A DNA stretch of 64,000 bases, taken from positions 47,106 to 111,105 of the forward strand of contig JAZKAR010000015.1 of the NCBI GenBank assembly GCA_040389065.1. The letters are read 5' to 3'. Every line of letters starts with the position of its first letter. Position 1 is the stretch's first letter. This DNA is from JAZKAR01 sp040389065 (GTDB lineage Bacteria > Pseudomonadota > Gammaproteobacteria > Burkholderiales > Casimicrobiaceae). Positions 1 to 7,650 of the stretch are shown piece after piece. The position numbers and the translations under genes are program-made. The notes under the pieces were generated by a model. That model was not told where the DNA came from, did no database searches, and saw only the letters and a list, made by a program, of their open reading frames with translations.

Positions 1-432
1 CTGCGGCACCCTCATGCAATACGGCCTTGGCAATATGTATTAGAGCCGTTAAGCGGTTATATAATGTTAGCAGAAAAGCAATGGGAGGAGCCTCAAAAAT
101 ATGCAGAAGCTTGGAATTTTGGGCCTTCTGCGGCATCAGAAATTTCGGTACAGCATTTAGTTGAGAAAGTCATTACGTATTGGGGCAGTGGGGCTTGGCA
201 ATCGGTTTCCATCGTTCCTGAAAATGAAAAAATCAAATACGAAGCTGCGCAACTACGTTTAAATATGCAAAAAGCTACTTCACGTTTGAATTGGCATTCC
301 CGATATAACATTGAAGAAACAATAGAGCAAACAGTGCTGTGGTATAAAAAAGCCAAACTATGTACAAATAGTGATCAAGTGCTTGCTCTATGCTTTGAGC
401 ATTTAAATCATTATTTAGAACATAACGTGTAA
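1..432 (+). CDS. rfbG: CDP-glucose 4,6-dehydratase, C-terminal part (5' end outside window)
   Basis: The reading frame is open from base 1, so the gene begins upstream. The first codons read LRHPHAIRPWQYVLEPLSGY, a hallmark stretch of CDP-glucose 4,6-dehydratases (extended SDR family), followed by a WNFGPS motif. The enzyme converts CDP-glucose to CDP-4-keto-6-deoxyglucose, the branch point for CDP-linked deoxysugars. About 144 residues are visible; the family is usually near 360, so the NAD-binding Rossmann half and the catalytic YxxxK are missing from view. rfbF, which makes its substrate, lies 1.3 kb downstream in the same direction, supporting a cytosolic sugar-nucleotide operon. The internal ATG at 64 is not the true start. 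Confidence 0.93.
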   Translation: MRHPHAIRPWQYVLEPLSGYIMLAEKQWEEPQKYAEAWNFGPSAASEISVQHLVEKVITYWGSGAWQSVSIVPENEKIKYEAAQLRLNMQKATSRLNWHSRYNIEETIEQTVLWYKKAKLCTNSDQVLALCFEHLNHYLEHNV

Positions 433-462
433 AAAGCGTTTCAATTATGGGGATGCAGAATC

Positions 463-1686
463 ATGAAATGCCGTTTTTGTGAATCTCCTCTTCAGAATCG
501 TTTTGTTGATTTAGGGCTTTCACCATTAGCAAATGAATATCTTAAACCCGACCAGTTGAAAAAGGGGCAGCGGTTTTTCCCCTTACAAGCCTATGTGTGT
601 GATCAGTGCTTTTTGGTACAGTTAGACTCTTTTGAAACTCCTTCAGCTATTTTTAGCGATTATGCTTACTTTTCTTCTTATTCTAGAGGTTGGTTAGCGC
701 ATGCAGAGCGCTATGTAGCGATGATGATTGAGCGATTTTCCTTAGGAAGCCATACGCAGGTAATTGAGATTGCTAGTAATGATGGATATTTGCTTCAATA
801 CTTCAAAGAATTTGGTGTTCCTATTTTAGGGATAGAGCCTGCATTGAATGTGGCACAAGCTGCTATCGCTAAAGGTATATCAACCCACGTTGATTTTTTT
901 GGTACCTCTACTGCTAAGCATCTCGTCCAACAAAGCAAGCAAGCTGATGTATTAATTGCTAATAATGTTCTAGCGCATGTGCCAGACCTTAATGATTTTG
1001 TTGAGGGATTAAGCCTTCTTTTGAAACCTAACGGTATTCTTACCCTTGAGTTTCCTCATCTATTGCACCTAATAGAAGAGATTCAATTCGATACGATGTA
1101 TCACGAGCATTTTTCTTATTTTTCTTTATATACGATAGAGAAAGTTCTAGAGGCCTATAAACTATGTGTAGTTGATGTAGATGAGTTATTAACACATGGC
1201 GGATCACTTCGTTTATATGTACGCCATGAATCATATGCTGAGCATGCCTCAAAGGAGGTTGAAATACTGCGTATGAAAGAGCTTAAAGCTGGTTTAAAAA
1301 CATTGAATGCGTATCTTAAGTTTGAAGCCGAAGTTGAGCGTATAAAATACAAAATACTAGAATTTTTAATTCAAGCCAAAGTAGAAGGCAAGCGTGTAGC
1401 GGCCTATGGTGCCCCAGCTAAAGGGAATACATTGCTAAATTATTGTGGAATTCGCCATGATTTAATTGAGTTCACAGTAGATGTTAGCCCTCATAAGCAA
1501 GGGCGATTGCTGCCTGGCAGTTTAATTCCTATCTACGCCCCTGAAAAAGTACTAGAGGTAAAACCCGATTATCTTTTTATTCTACCGTGGAATTTGCGTG
1601 AAGAAATTATTGAGCAAATGGCAGTGATCCGTGAATGGGGAGGAAAATTTGTAATTCCTATGCCTCATCTTGAAGTGAAAGCTTAA
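463..1686 (+). CDS. Zinc-binding sugar C-methyltransferase (TylC3/TcaB9-like)
   Basis: A 407-residue three-part protein. The N-terminal zinc-binding domain has Cys3/Cys6 (CRFC) and Cys46/Cys49 (CDQC). A class I SAM-binding core follows with IEIASNDGYLL near residue 101, then a C-terminal Rossmann-like domain with AAYGAPAKGN near residue 312. The YHEH motif at residues 213-216 matches the Tyr/Glu/His active-site cluster known from the ketosugar 3-C-methyltransferase TcaB9. The likely role is SAM-dependent C-methylation of the 4-keto-6-deoxy sugar made by RfbF/RfbG, giving a branched-chain sugar. It starts 30 bases after rfbG and 92 bases before rfbF, so it is probably co-transcribed. The exact methylated carbon cannot be read from sequence. 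Confidence 0.85.
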   Translation: MKCRFCESPLQNRFVDLGLSPLANEYLKPDQLKKGQRFFPLQAYVCDQCFLVQLDSFETPSAIFSDYAYFSSYSRGWLAHAERYVAMMIERFSLGSHTQVIEIASNDGYLLQYFKEFGVPILGIEPALNVAQAAIAKGISTHVDFFGTSTAKHLVQQSKQADVLIANNVLAHVPDLNDFVEGLSLLLKPNGILTLEFPHLLHLIEEIQFDTMYHEHFSYFSLYTIEKVLEAYKLCVVDVDELLTHGGSLRLYVRHESYAEHASKEVEILRMKELKAGLKTLNAYLKFEAEVERIKYKILEFLIQAKVEGKRVAAYGAPAKGNTLLNYCGIRHDLIEFTVDVSPHKQGRLLPGSLIPIYAPEKVLEVKPDYLFILPWNLREEIIEQMAVIREWGGKFVIPMPHLEVKA

Positions 1687-1778
1687 TATAAAACGGTTCT
1701 ATCTGTACATTGTTGCTAAAACATTTTTGTGTATCGTGATTAATTTAAGTCCTAGACCACATTAAAAAGGCAGCGCTC

Positions 1779-2552
1779 ATGAAGGCAGTGATTCTAGCAG
1801 GTGGGTTAGGTACTCGAATGAGTGAAGAAACTCAGATCAAACCTAAGCCAATGGCAGAAATTGGTGGTAAGCCTATTCTCTGGCATATTATGAAAATTTA
1901 CTCGGCGCATGGCATTCAAGATTTTATTATTTGCTTGGGCTACAAGGGTTATATGATTAAAGAGTATTTTGCAAATTACTTTTTGCATTCCTCTGATGTG
2001 ACCTTTGATATGGCTAATAATAAGATGCATGTACATGAAAAGCATGCTGAACCATGGCGTGTTACCTTAGTTGATACGGGTGAGCTTAGTATGACGGGGG
2101 GGCGCTTAAAGCGGGTAAGACATTATCTTGATGAGCAAGATTTTTGTATGACGTATGGCGATGGAGTTGCTGATATTGATATTCCTGCTTTAATTGATCA
2201 TCATCAAACACAAAAAATGTTAGCGACAGTGACTGCGGTGCAACCCCCTGGGCGTTTTGGTGTTTTAGAGCTAGAAGAGTCTTCTCGTGTAAAGGGGTTT
2301 GCTGAAAAACCGCAAGGTGAGGGGGGGTGGATCAATGGGGGGTTTTTTGTGCTTTCGCCAAAAGTCATTGATTATATCGAGACAGATGAAACCTATTGGG
2401 AAATTGAACCCATGCAGCGACTATCAAAGGAAGGGCAACTTAACGCCTATAAGCATAACGGTTTTTGGCAGCCCATGGATACACTTAGAGAAAAGCGCCA
2501 TTTAGAAGATTTATGGGCAAGTGGTCGGGCACCATGGAAAATATGGGAGTAA
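1779..2552 (+). CDS. rfbF: Glucose-1-phosphate cytidylyltransferase
   Basis: 257 residues, the normal length for RfbF. The N-terminus AVILAGGLGTRMSEET is the nucleotidyltransferase signature loop. KPKPMAEIGGKPILWHIM follows, then a YGDGVADID segment around residue 126 that supplies the metal-binding aspartates. The enzyme joins CTP and glucose-1-phosphate to CDP-glucose in the cytosol, feeding RfbG. The ATG at 1779 follows AAAAAGG at a workable distance. The gene lies between two sugar-modifying genes in the same direction, with only 13 bases before the epimerase. Confidence is high because length, motifs and partner all agree. Confidence 0.95.
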   Translation: MKAVILAGGLGTRMSEETQIKPKPMAEIGGKPILWHIMKIYSAHGIQDFIICLGYKGYMIKEYFANYFLHSSDVTFDMANNKMHVHEKHAEPWRVTLVDTGELSMTGGRLKRVRHYLDEQDFCMTYGDGVADIDIPALIDHHQTQKMLATVTAVQPPGRFGVLELEESSRVKGFAEKPQGEGGWINGGFFVLSPKVIDYIETDETYWEIEPMQRLSKEGQLNAYKHNGFWQPMDTLREKRHLEDLWASGRAPWKIWE

Positions 2553-2565
2553 CAACATTTAAATC

Positions 2566-3099
2566 ATGATGAATTTTATAAAAACTTCTATAGATGGCGC
2601 TTACCATATCAAGCTAGAAGCCGTAGCTGACCATCGAGGGTACTTAGCACGATCGTTTTGTGCCGAAACATTTTCACAAAAAGGTCTAGTATCAGAGTTT
2701 GTGCAATCTAATATTTCGTACAATAGTCATCGAGGCACGTTACGAGGCTTACATTTCCAGTCATTACCTTATCAAGAAACTAAATTAATCCGGTGTAGCA
2801 GAGGTGCTATTTTTGATGTAATGGTTGATTTACGGAAAGATTCTGCTTCGTATCTTAAGACGTTTTCAATCGAATTAAAGCAAGAGAATTTGAGTATGCT
2901 TTATATTCCTGCTGGAGTAGCCCATGGTTTTCAAACATTAGAAGATCATACGGAATTGAGTTACCAAATGTCGATGCCTTATCAAGCAGAATATGCCCAA
3001 GGTATAAGGTGGGATGATCCGTTATTTAATATTTCTTGGCCAATTGACCATAAAATTTTGTCAGCACGTGATCAAGCGTTATCTTTTTGGAAGGTTTGA
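2566..3099 (+). CDS. dTDP-4-dehydrorhamnose 3,5-epimerase-like sugar epimerase
   Basis: 177 residues of the RmlC cupin family. HRGTLRGLHFQ near residue 61 carries the catalytic histidine, LIRCSRGAIFDVMVDLR forms the core strand pair, and GVAHGFQTLED is the conserved cupin turn. A tyrosine follows in ELSYQMS. Such enzymes epimerise C3 and/or C5 of 4-keto-6-deoxy sugars. Because its neighbours make CDP-4-keto-6-deoxyglucose, the substrate here is more likely CDP-linked than dTDP-linked. That is inferred from context, so no rfbC symbol is given. Two start codons (2566 and 2569) are adjacent and cannot be separated. Confidence 0.85.
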   Translation: MMNFIKTSIDGAYHIKLEAVADHRGYLARSFCAETFSQKGLVSEFVQSNISYNSHRGTLRGLHFQSLPYQETKLIRCSRGAIFDVMVDLRKDSASYLKTFSIELKQENLSMLYIPAGVAHGFQTLEDHTELSYQMSMPYQAEYAQGIRWDDPLFNISWPIDHKILSARDQALSFWKV

Positions 3100-3107
3100 A
3101 ATATTAT

Positions 3108-4226
3108 ATGAATATCTCGCCTGATTCAATTCTTCTGCCAGTAACACCTAATCGGCCTTTAGAGGATGTAGAGCAGAAAGAGTATTTTGGTGAGGTTTTA
3201 TTTAGAACACATAGTATTTATGATTTAACAGAAAATATTTTATATGATTCGCAACACGTAAAATACGATAAGAGCTATCAAAATAATCAATCACTCAGTG
3301 CAGCTTTTTTAAAACATTTAGATGTAGTTAGTGCAATAATAATGCGTCATAGCAAGTGTCATTCAACAGTTATTGAAGTGGGATGTGGTAAAGGTGATTT
3401 TTTAAACCAACTGGAGAATAAAGGATATACATCGCTAATAGGGTTTGATGCTACGTATGAAGGAAATAAACCTAATATTCAGCCAAGATATCTAGATAAT
3501 AGCGATAAAATTGATGCGGAATTTATAGTTGCACGCCATATGCTAGATTATATAGCTGCTCCTCAACAGTATCTTAGTTTTTTAAATAAAATTAATAAAA
3601 ATAAAAATGCTAAAATTTATATTGAAGTTCCCTGTTTTAATTATATCAAAGATAATAATAGTTTTTTTGATATTACCTATGAGCGTATTAACTATTTTAC
3701 ATTAAAAACATTAATTGCTTTATTTGATGGTAATCTTCTTGAAAGTGGCACGCTTTTTAATGATCAATATATTTATATTGTTGCAGAGCTTTCTAAGCTA
3801 TCTCAATTATTGTTATTAGAGTATGAAAAACCAGATCATTGGAATATTGAAACATTTGTACATCTATTTCCTCAGTTATTGGGTAGTATTATAAGTTATA
3901 AAGAGATAATCAATAATTCTTCAGATAATGATATAAAAAAACGTATATTTATATGGGGAGCATCAACAAAAGGGTGTCTATTTCTGTATCACTATAAACG
4001 CGTTACAGGCTCTATAGAAAATTTTCCTTTCCTTATTGATATCAATCCTGAAAAAATCGGAAAATTTGCTCCGGGCACTAAAGTACCAATTTGTAGCCCA
4101 TCAGAATTTTTTAGTATAGCTACAGAAAACGATGTCGTCATTATTCCTAATGCTAATTATGAGCAAGAAATTCGGCAGCAGCTTATACAAGCAGGGCTAA
4201 AAGATATTTTGTTGTTAAGTTTTTGA
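3108..4226 (+). CDS. Class I SAM-dependent methyltransferase with C-terminal sugar-methyltransferase domain
   Basis: About 372 residues from the ATG at 3108. A TTG at 3087 would overlap the epimerase gene, and GGAAGG at 3089-3094 can serve the ATG. VIEVGCGKGDFLNQLE is SAM motif I, and IFIWGASTKGCLFL with IDINPEKIGKFAPGT matches the C-terminal domain of the sugar methyltransferase at 463. The N-terminal zinc cysteines are absent, and the YHEH active-site cluster is replaced by TYERINYFT. It therefore probably does not do the same chemistry as its relative; an O-methyl transfer or a different sugar is possible. It is markedly AT-rich. It is the last gene of the CDP-sugar group before a lipoprotein. 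Confidence 0.75.
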   Translation: MNISPDSILLPVTPNRPLEDVEQKEYFGEVLFRTHSIYDLTENILYDSQHVKYDKSYQNNQSLSAAFLKHLDVVSAIIMRHSKCHSTVIEVGCGKGDFLNQLENKGYTSLIGFDATYEGNKPNIQPRYLDNSDKIDAEFIVARHMLDYIAAPQQYLSFLNKINKNKNAKIYIEVPCFNYIKDNNSFFDITYERINYFTLKTLIALFDGNLLESGTLFNDQYIYIVAELSKLSQLLLLEYEKPDHWNIETFVHLFPQLLGSIISYKEIINNSSDNDIKKRIFIWGASTKGCLFLYHYKRVTGSIENFPFLIDINPEKIGKFAPGTKVPICSPSEFFSIATENDVVIIPNANYEQEIRQQLIQAGLKDILLLSF

Positions 4227-4301
4227 TATTAAATATAATTATTGCTATACTGCCAGCCTTTAAGTCTTATGTATGGTTTTAGCAGTATGTTAACAGCAGG
4301 G

Positions 4302-5879
4302 ATGTTTTGTAAAAAAATTAAACTAAATGCCGCATTACTAGGTGCGCTCACGTTAGTAGGGTGCGGCGGTGGAGGGGGAAGTAGCAATACCGTGGCGGTA
4401 AGTGCAGGAGTGCCTACCCCATCTTTATTGAGGGCCCCTGCATCCTTGTCTATTACGTATCAAAACGCAAAGCAGGAAATTCTTCAAGATGCTGCTTTGT
4501 ATAGAAAATATGATGAATCATATACAGCGCCTAATGAACCAAGTTATGGTTTATCAAGTTATTTAGGCTTAATTTATTATGTGGATGATGCTGATAATAA
4601 GCGTTATACCAATATGGGGCTTGATGGCGTTGTGTATCTTGATAAAGGGCAATTTACCTATTTAGATGGAAAAACATTAAAAACTAAAGCCATAGGATCT
4701 CCAATAGCAGCTACCAAACCAGGAACTTTTTGCGGGTTTTGGGAAAGCGTATTAAAGCAAGATAGCAACCATACTCAATATTTTGTATATAGCGTTGCAG
4801 ATTCATGTGTTGATACTGCACAAGAGACTAACTTTTATTTAGCTTCAACAAGTAATACCGCTACCACACCCTCAAGAAAAATAGACCGGCCTATTGCTGC
4901 TTTAAATGATGGTTGGCTAGTGGCAAAAACACCAAACTTGAATACTGTAGATATATACCGCTGCAATGTCGATTGTTCTCAGCAAACATATATTGGCAGG
5001 GTAAATGGTAATAAATTAAGGCCTTTTGCTCATGAGGCAACCTTATCGATTAAAAATGAAAATAAACTTTTTTCGGTAGATGGAAGCTCAGTATATGTAT
5101 TTAATACTGCTACTAATGCATTGACTTCACTGGTTTCAAATATTAATCTACCTTCAGATACATCTATCGTGGCTGAAGATGAGCAATATTTTTATATTCC
5201 TCATAGTGAAACGATAGGTGCTTCAGAGTTAATCGTCATTGCTAAGCATGATTTTTCTCAAAAAACTACAATTAATCTTAAAAGTATAGGATTAACACCT
5301 TTTGAACTACCTTCGATAGGATGGAGTTATAGTTTTAAAGATGTGGCAATGACTAAAGATTATTTTTATTTAAAAATGAGCTATAAAACTTCTGAATATG
5401 TTGCAGCTATTCAAAAATCAACCTTAGCAGCAAGTATTATTTTTAGTTCAGATAGTTCAAATTACAAAACCATTGAGTTTGCAAATTCAGAATGGGTAAA
5501 TAATAAGGTATATGTTAACCTTCTTAATGAAGCGAATGGACTATACAGAACAGGCTATTTTTCTAATATTCAATTTTCTGGTGAATTAAATCCTGTCAAT
5601 GAGCACTTGTTCTTAGCAACCGTGGGTGAAACTACTGATGTAAATTATATTCCTCAAGTTAATACCATTCATTTGAATTTCGAGAATAATCCATTGCAGC
5701 TTGCATCTACCAGTATAAATTTAGGTCAGATAAAATTATCTGGAAATAATTGGTTATACCAGCCTATGTTAACGTTTGGAAATATAGGAGGAGGCTTTAT
5801 TCTAGATGGGTCAGCAAATAAATATTATATTTATGATATCAATAAGAGTAATAGTGTTGAATGTTTATATGGGTGTTAG
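4302..5879 (+). CDS. Predicted exported lipoprotein of unknown function
   Basis: From the ATG at 4302 the protein begins with a lysine-containing n-region (MFCKKIK), a hydrophobic stretch and a lipobox LVGC, then a glycine/serine-rich linker. This is a clear type II signal peptide with the lipidated cysteine near residue 21. Starts at 4242 (TTG), 4269 and 4287 are also open, but they would give an unusually long n-region. The mature part (about 500 residues) is rich in Tyr, Asn, Ser and Thr with repeated short strand-like segments, suggesting a beta-rich, possibly propeller-like, envelope protein. No family is recognised. It follows the sugar genes by 75 bases and is closed by a strong terminator. 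Confidence 0.7.
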   Translation: MFCKKIKLNAALLGALTLVGCGGGGGSSNTVAVSAGVPTPSLLRAPASLSITYQNAKQEILQDAALYRKYDESYTAPNEPSYGLSSYLGLIYYVDDADNKRYTNMGLDGVVYLDKGQFTYLDGKTLKTKAIGSPIAATKPGTFCGFWESVLKQDSNHTQYFVYSVADSCVDTAQETNFYLASTSNTATTPSRKIDRPIAALNDGWLVAKTPNLNTVDIYRCNVDCSQQTYIGRVNGNKLRPFAHEATLSIKNENKLFSVDGSSVYVFNTATNALTSLVSNINLPSDTSIVAEDEQYFYIPHSETIGASELIVIAKHDFSQKTTINLKSIGLTPFELPSIGWSYSFKDVAMTKDYFYLKMSYKTSEYVAAIQKSTLAASIIFSSDSSNYKTIEFANSEWVNNKVYVNLLNEANGLYRTGYFSNIQFSGELNPVNEHLFLATVGETTDVNYIPQVNTIHLNFENNPLQLASTSINLGQIKLSGNNWLYQPMLTFGNIGGGFILDGSANKYYIYDINKSNSVECLYGC

Positions 5880-5952
5880 CATGTTCATAGTGTAATGAGC
5901 CAAGTAGAGTAGCTCTACTTTTCCTATTGCTTACAATCAATCACTTTTAAAG

Positions 5953-5999
5953 CGCGATGATTTTTTCGATTAATGATCGAATAGTCATCGCGTTTTTTT
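5953..5999 (+). terminator. Rho-independent terminator after the sugar/lipoprotein genes
   Basis: CGCGATGA at 5953-5960 pairs perfectly with TCATCGCG at 5985-5992, followed directly by seven T. The loop contains a further small TTCGATTAATGATCGAA inverted repeat. Its position 75-120 bases after the lipoprotein stop fits the end of the first transcription unit. Confidence 0.85.
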
Positions 6000-6167
6000 A
6001 TAGGCGCTGATGGTTTTTAGCATCATAGTAAATATTTAATAATTATAATTTTTTACCTAAATAGAGATTATTTAATTTGAAAATAAAGGAAACAGAGCGT
6101 TTCCTGCAATCATCAGCTATCAGAGAAGGCATAATAGGTTTCTTAACGCCTTTCATACGGAGTTTGC

Positions 6168-7295
6168 ATGGTTCCCTTATTCAAGCCTTTAATCGAACAA
6201 GATGAGTTTGAGGCAATACGCCAAGCGCTAGAGTTGGGCTGGTTAGGGATGGGAAGTTATGTGAATCTGTTTGAAGAGGCAATTAAAGAGCATATTCAAG
6301 CGTCTGATCGTTATGTAGCCGCTGTAAATACAGGCACCTCAGCATTGCATCTTGGGCTGCTATTAGCTGACGTAGGCGAGGGTGATGAAGTGATTACGCC
6401 AGCTTTTAATTTTTTAGCTGATTATCAGGCGATTACACAAACTGGGGCTGAAGTTGTGTTTTGTGATGTGCTTGATGATACGTTGTGTATTGATTTATCT
6501 AGCGCAGAAAAAATGATATCGCCACGCACAAAAGCAATCATAGTGATGGACTATGATTGCATGCTATGTGATCACGATCAGGTTGCAGCCTTTGCGCAAA
6601 AACACCAGCTTCGAGTTATTCACGATGCTGCACATTCTTTTGGGTCTTCGTATAACGGGCGAAAAATTGGCAGTTTTTCCGATATTTGTATGTTCAGCTT
6701 CGATGCCGTTAAAACTATTACTTCATTAGATGGCGGGGCGCTGGTGGTTAAGACACCAGAAGAGTTGAAACAAATTCACGAGTGGCGCTTTTTAGGTATG
6801 CAGAATATGGCAGAAGCGTTATACCAAAATAAGCGGCCCTGGTCAGTTGATGTAGAAGAACAAGGGTATCGTTATCATTTAATTAATTTACATGCAGCTA
6901 TGGGTTTAGCCCAACTGAAAAAAATTAATACAATTGCTCAAAGCCGTTGTGAAGCTGGGCGTTACTACAATGAAAAGTTAGCTAAATTGCCGATGGTGCA
7001 AACGCCTGACTGCAACTTTACAGAGTTATGTCCTTTTCTCTATTTTATTCGTGTACCTGCTGAACACCGTGATAGCTTAAGAACCTTCATGAAAGAAGAA
7101 AAAGCAGTAGATACAGGTTTCCACTGGAGACCTGGGCATTATTTTAGCCGTTGGAAAGCCTGTAAACGTTCTGATTTAACGGTAACAGAAAAAATTGCAA
7201 ATGAAGTGATATCGTTACCTTTGCATTCAAAAATGGAAAAAGAAACGTTAGATCAAGTGATAGAAGCAATTTATGCGTACTTTCATTCGTTGTAG
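6168..7295 (+). CDS. DegT/DnrJ/EryC1/StrS-family PLP aminotransferase (sugar aminotransferase)
   Basis: 375 residues, typical for the family. NTGTSALHLGLLLADVGEGDEV binds the cofactor phosphate region, HDAAHSFGS is the aspartate/histidine segment, and SFDAVKTITSLDGGALVV carries the lysine expected to hold PLP. Because the lysine is present, this is an aminotransferase and not the related 3-dehydrase RfbH, which has histidine there. It likely aminates a keto-sugar nucleotide in the cytosol; which keto group is unknown. ACGGAG lies about 8 bases before the ATG. A terminator separates it from the upstream CDP-sugar genes, so it may be regulated separately. Confidence 0.88.
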   Translation: MVPLFKPLIEQDEFEAIRQALELGWLGMGSYVNLFEEAIKEHIQASDRYVAAVNTGTSALHLGLLLADVGEGDEVITPAFNFLADYQAITQTGAEVVFCDVLDDTLCIDLSSAEKMISPRTKAIIVMDYDCMLCDHDQVAAFAQKHQLRVIHDAAHSFGSSYNGRKIGSFSDICMFSFDAVKTITSLDGGALVVKTPEELKQIHEWRFLGMQNMAEALYQNKRPWSVDVEEQGYRYHLINLHAAMGLAQLKKINTIAQSRCEAGRYYNEKLAKLPMVQTPDCNFTELCPFLYFIRVPAEHRDSLRTFMKEEKAVDTGFHWRPGHYFSRWKACKRSDLTVTEKIANEVISLPLHSKMEKETLDQVIEAIYAYFHSL

Positions 7296-7329
7296 GTTAC
7301 TAAATCTGTGCACTCATCTTTTTTTAATT

Positions 7330-7366
7330 CCTTCTCCCCTCGAGGGAGAAGGTTAGAATGAGGGGG
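7330..7366 (+). repeat. REP-like palindromic repeat, copy 1
   Basis: The palindrome CTTCTCCCCTCGAGGGAGAAG is followed by GTTAGAATGAGGGGG. Its reverse complement recurs at 21007-21045 with only one base different over the shared stretch, showing that it is a dispersed repeat. Such GGGAGAAGGTTAGGATGAGG elements resemble REP sequences found between genes in other proteobacteria. Confidence 0.75.
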
Positions 7367-7454
7367 TGGTTGGCTTAGCTAAAACATTGCTTTACTTGTA
7401 TGTATTGGTAAGTTAAGGATAAAAAGTAATTGGGGCGGTTTATTTACCAGCCCC

Positions 7455-7496
7455 CTAGCCCTAGCCCTAGCCCTAGCCCTAGCCCTAGCCCTAGCC
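7455..7496. repeat. Hexamer tandem repeat (CTAGCC) x7
   Basis: Seven perfect head-to-tail copies of CTAGCC (42 bases), preceded by CCCC and followed by CTCTAGGGG. The array sits about 155 bases upstream of the GT41 fusion gene start. It looks like slippage expansion inside a REP-type sequence. Confidence 0.95.
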
Positions 7497-7650
7497 CTCT
7501 AGGGGCGAGGGAATAAAATCAAGCTATTGGCAAGATGTATGGTTAGATTAACTCCTCAAGGTCTAGGGTGAGGGGAAGGGGGAGCTGGTGAATAAAGAAT
7601 CAATAAAGATGTGCCCATAGATTAGGTTTTAATACATAAGGAGTGAAGGT

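Larger units (their letters stand above)
7297..7650. other. Intergenic region with REP-like palindromes and a hexamer array
   Basis: This 354-base gap has no coding potential. It holds a REP-like palindrome (7330-7366), a perfect CTAGCC hexamer array (7455-7496) and degenerate REP-like G-rich stretches around 7500-7585 (GGGGCGAGGG and GGGTGAGGGGAAGGGGGAG). The start signal of the glycosyltransferase gene follows (AAGGAG at 7638-7643). Confidence 0.7.

Noticed and set aside
7455..7496. Telomere-like repeat
   Set aside because: The CTAGCC array superficially resembles telomeric hexamers, but it is embedded in REP-like sequence in a bacterial chromosome and is best read as slippage.
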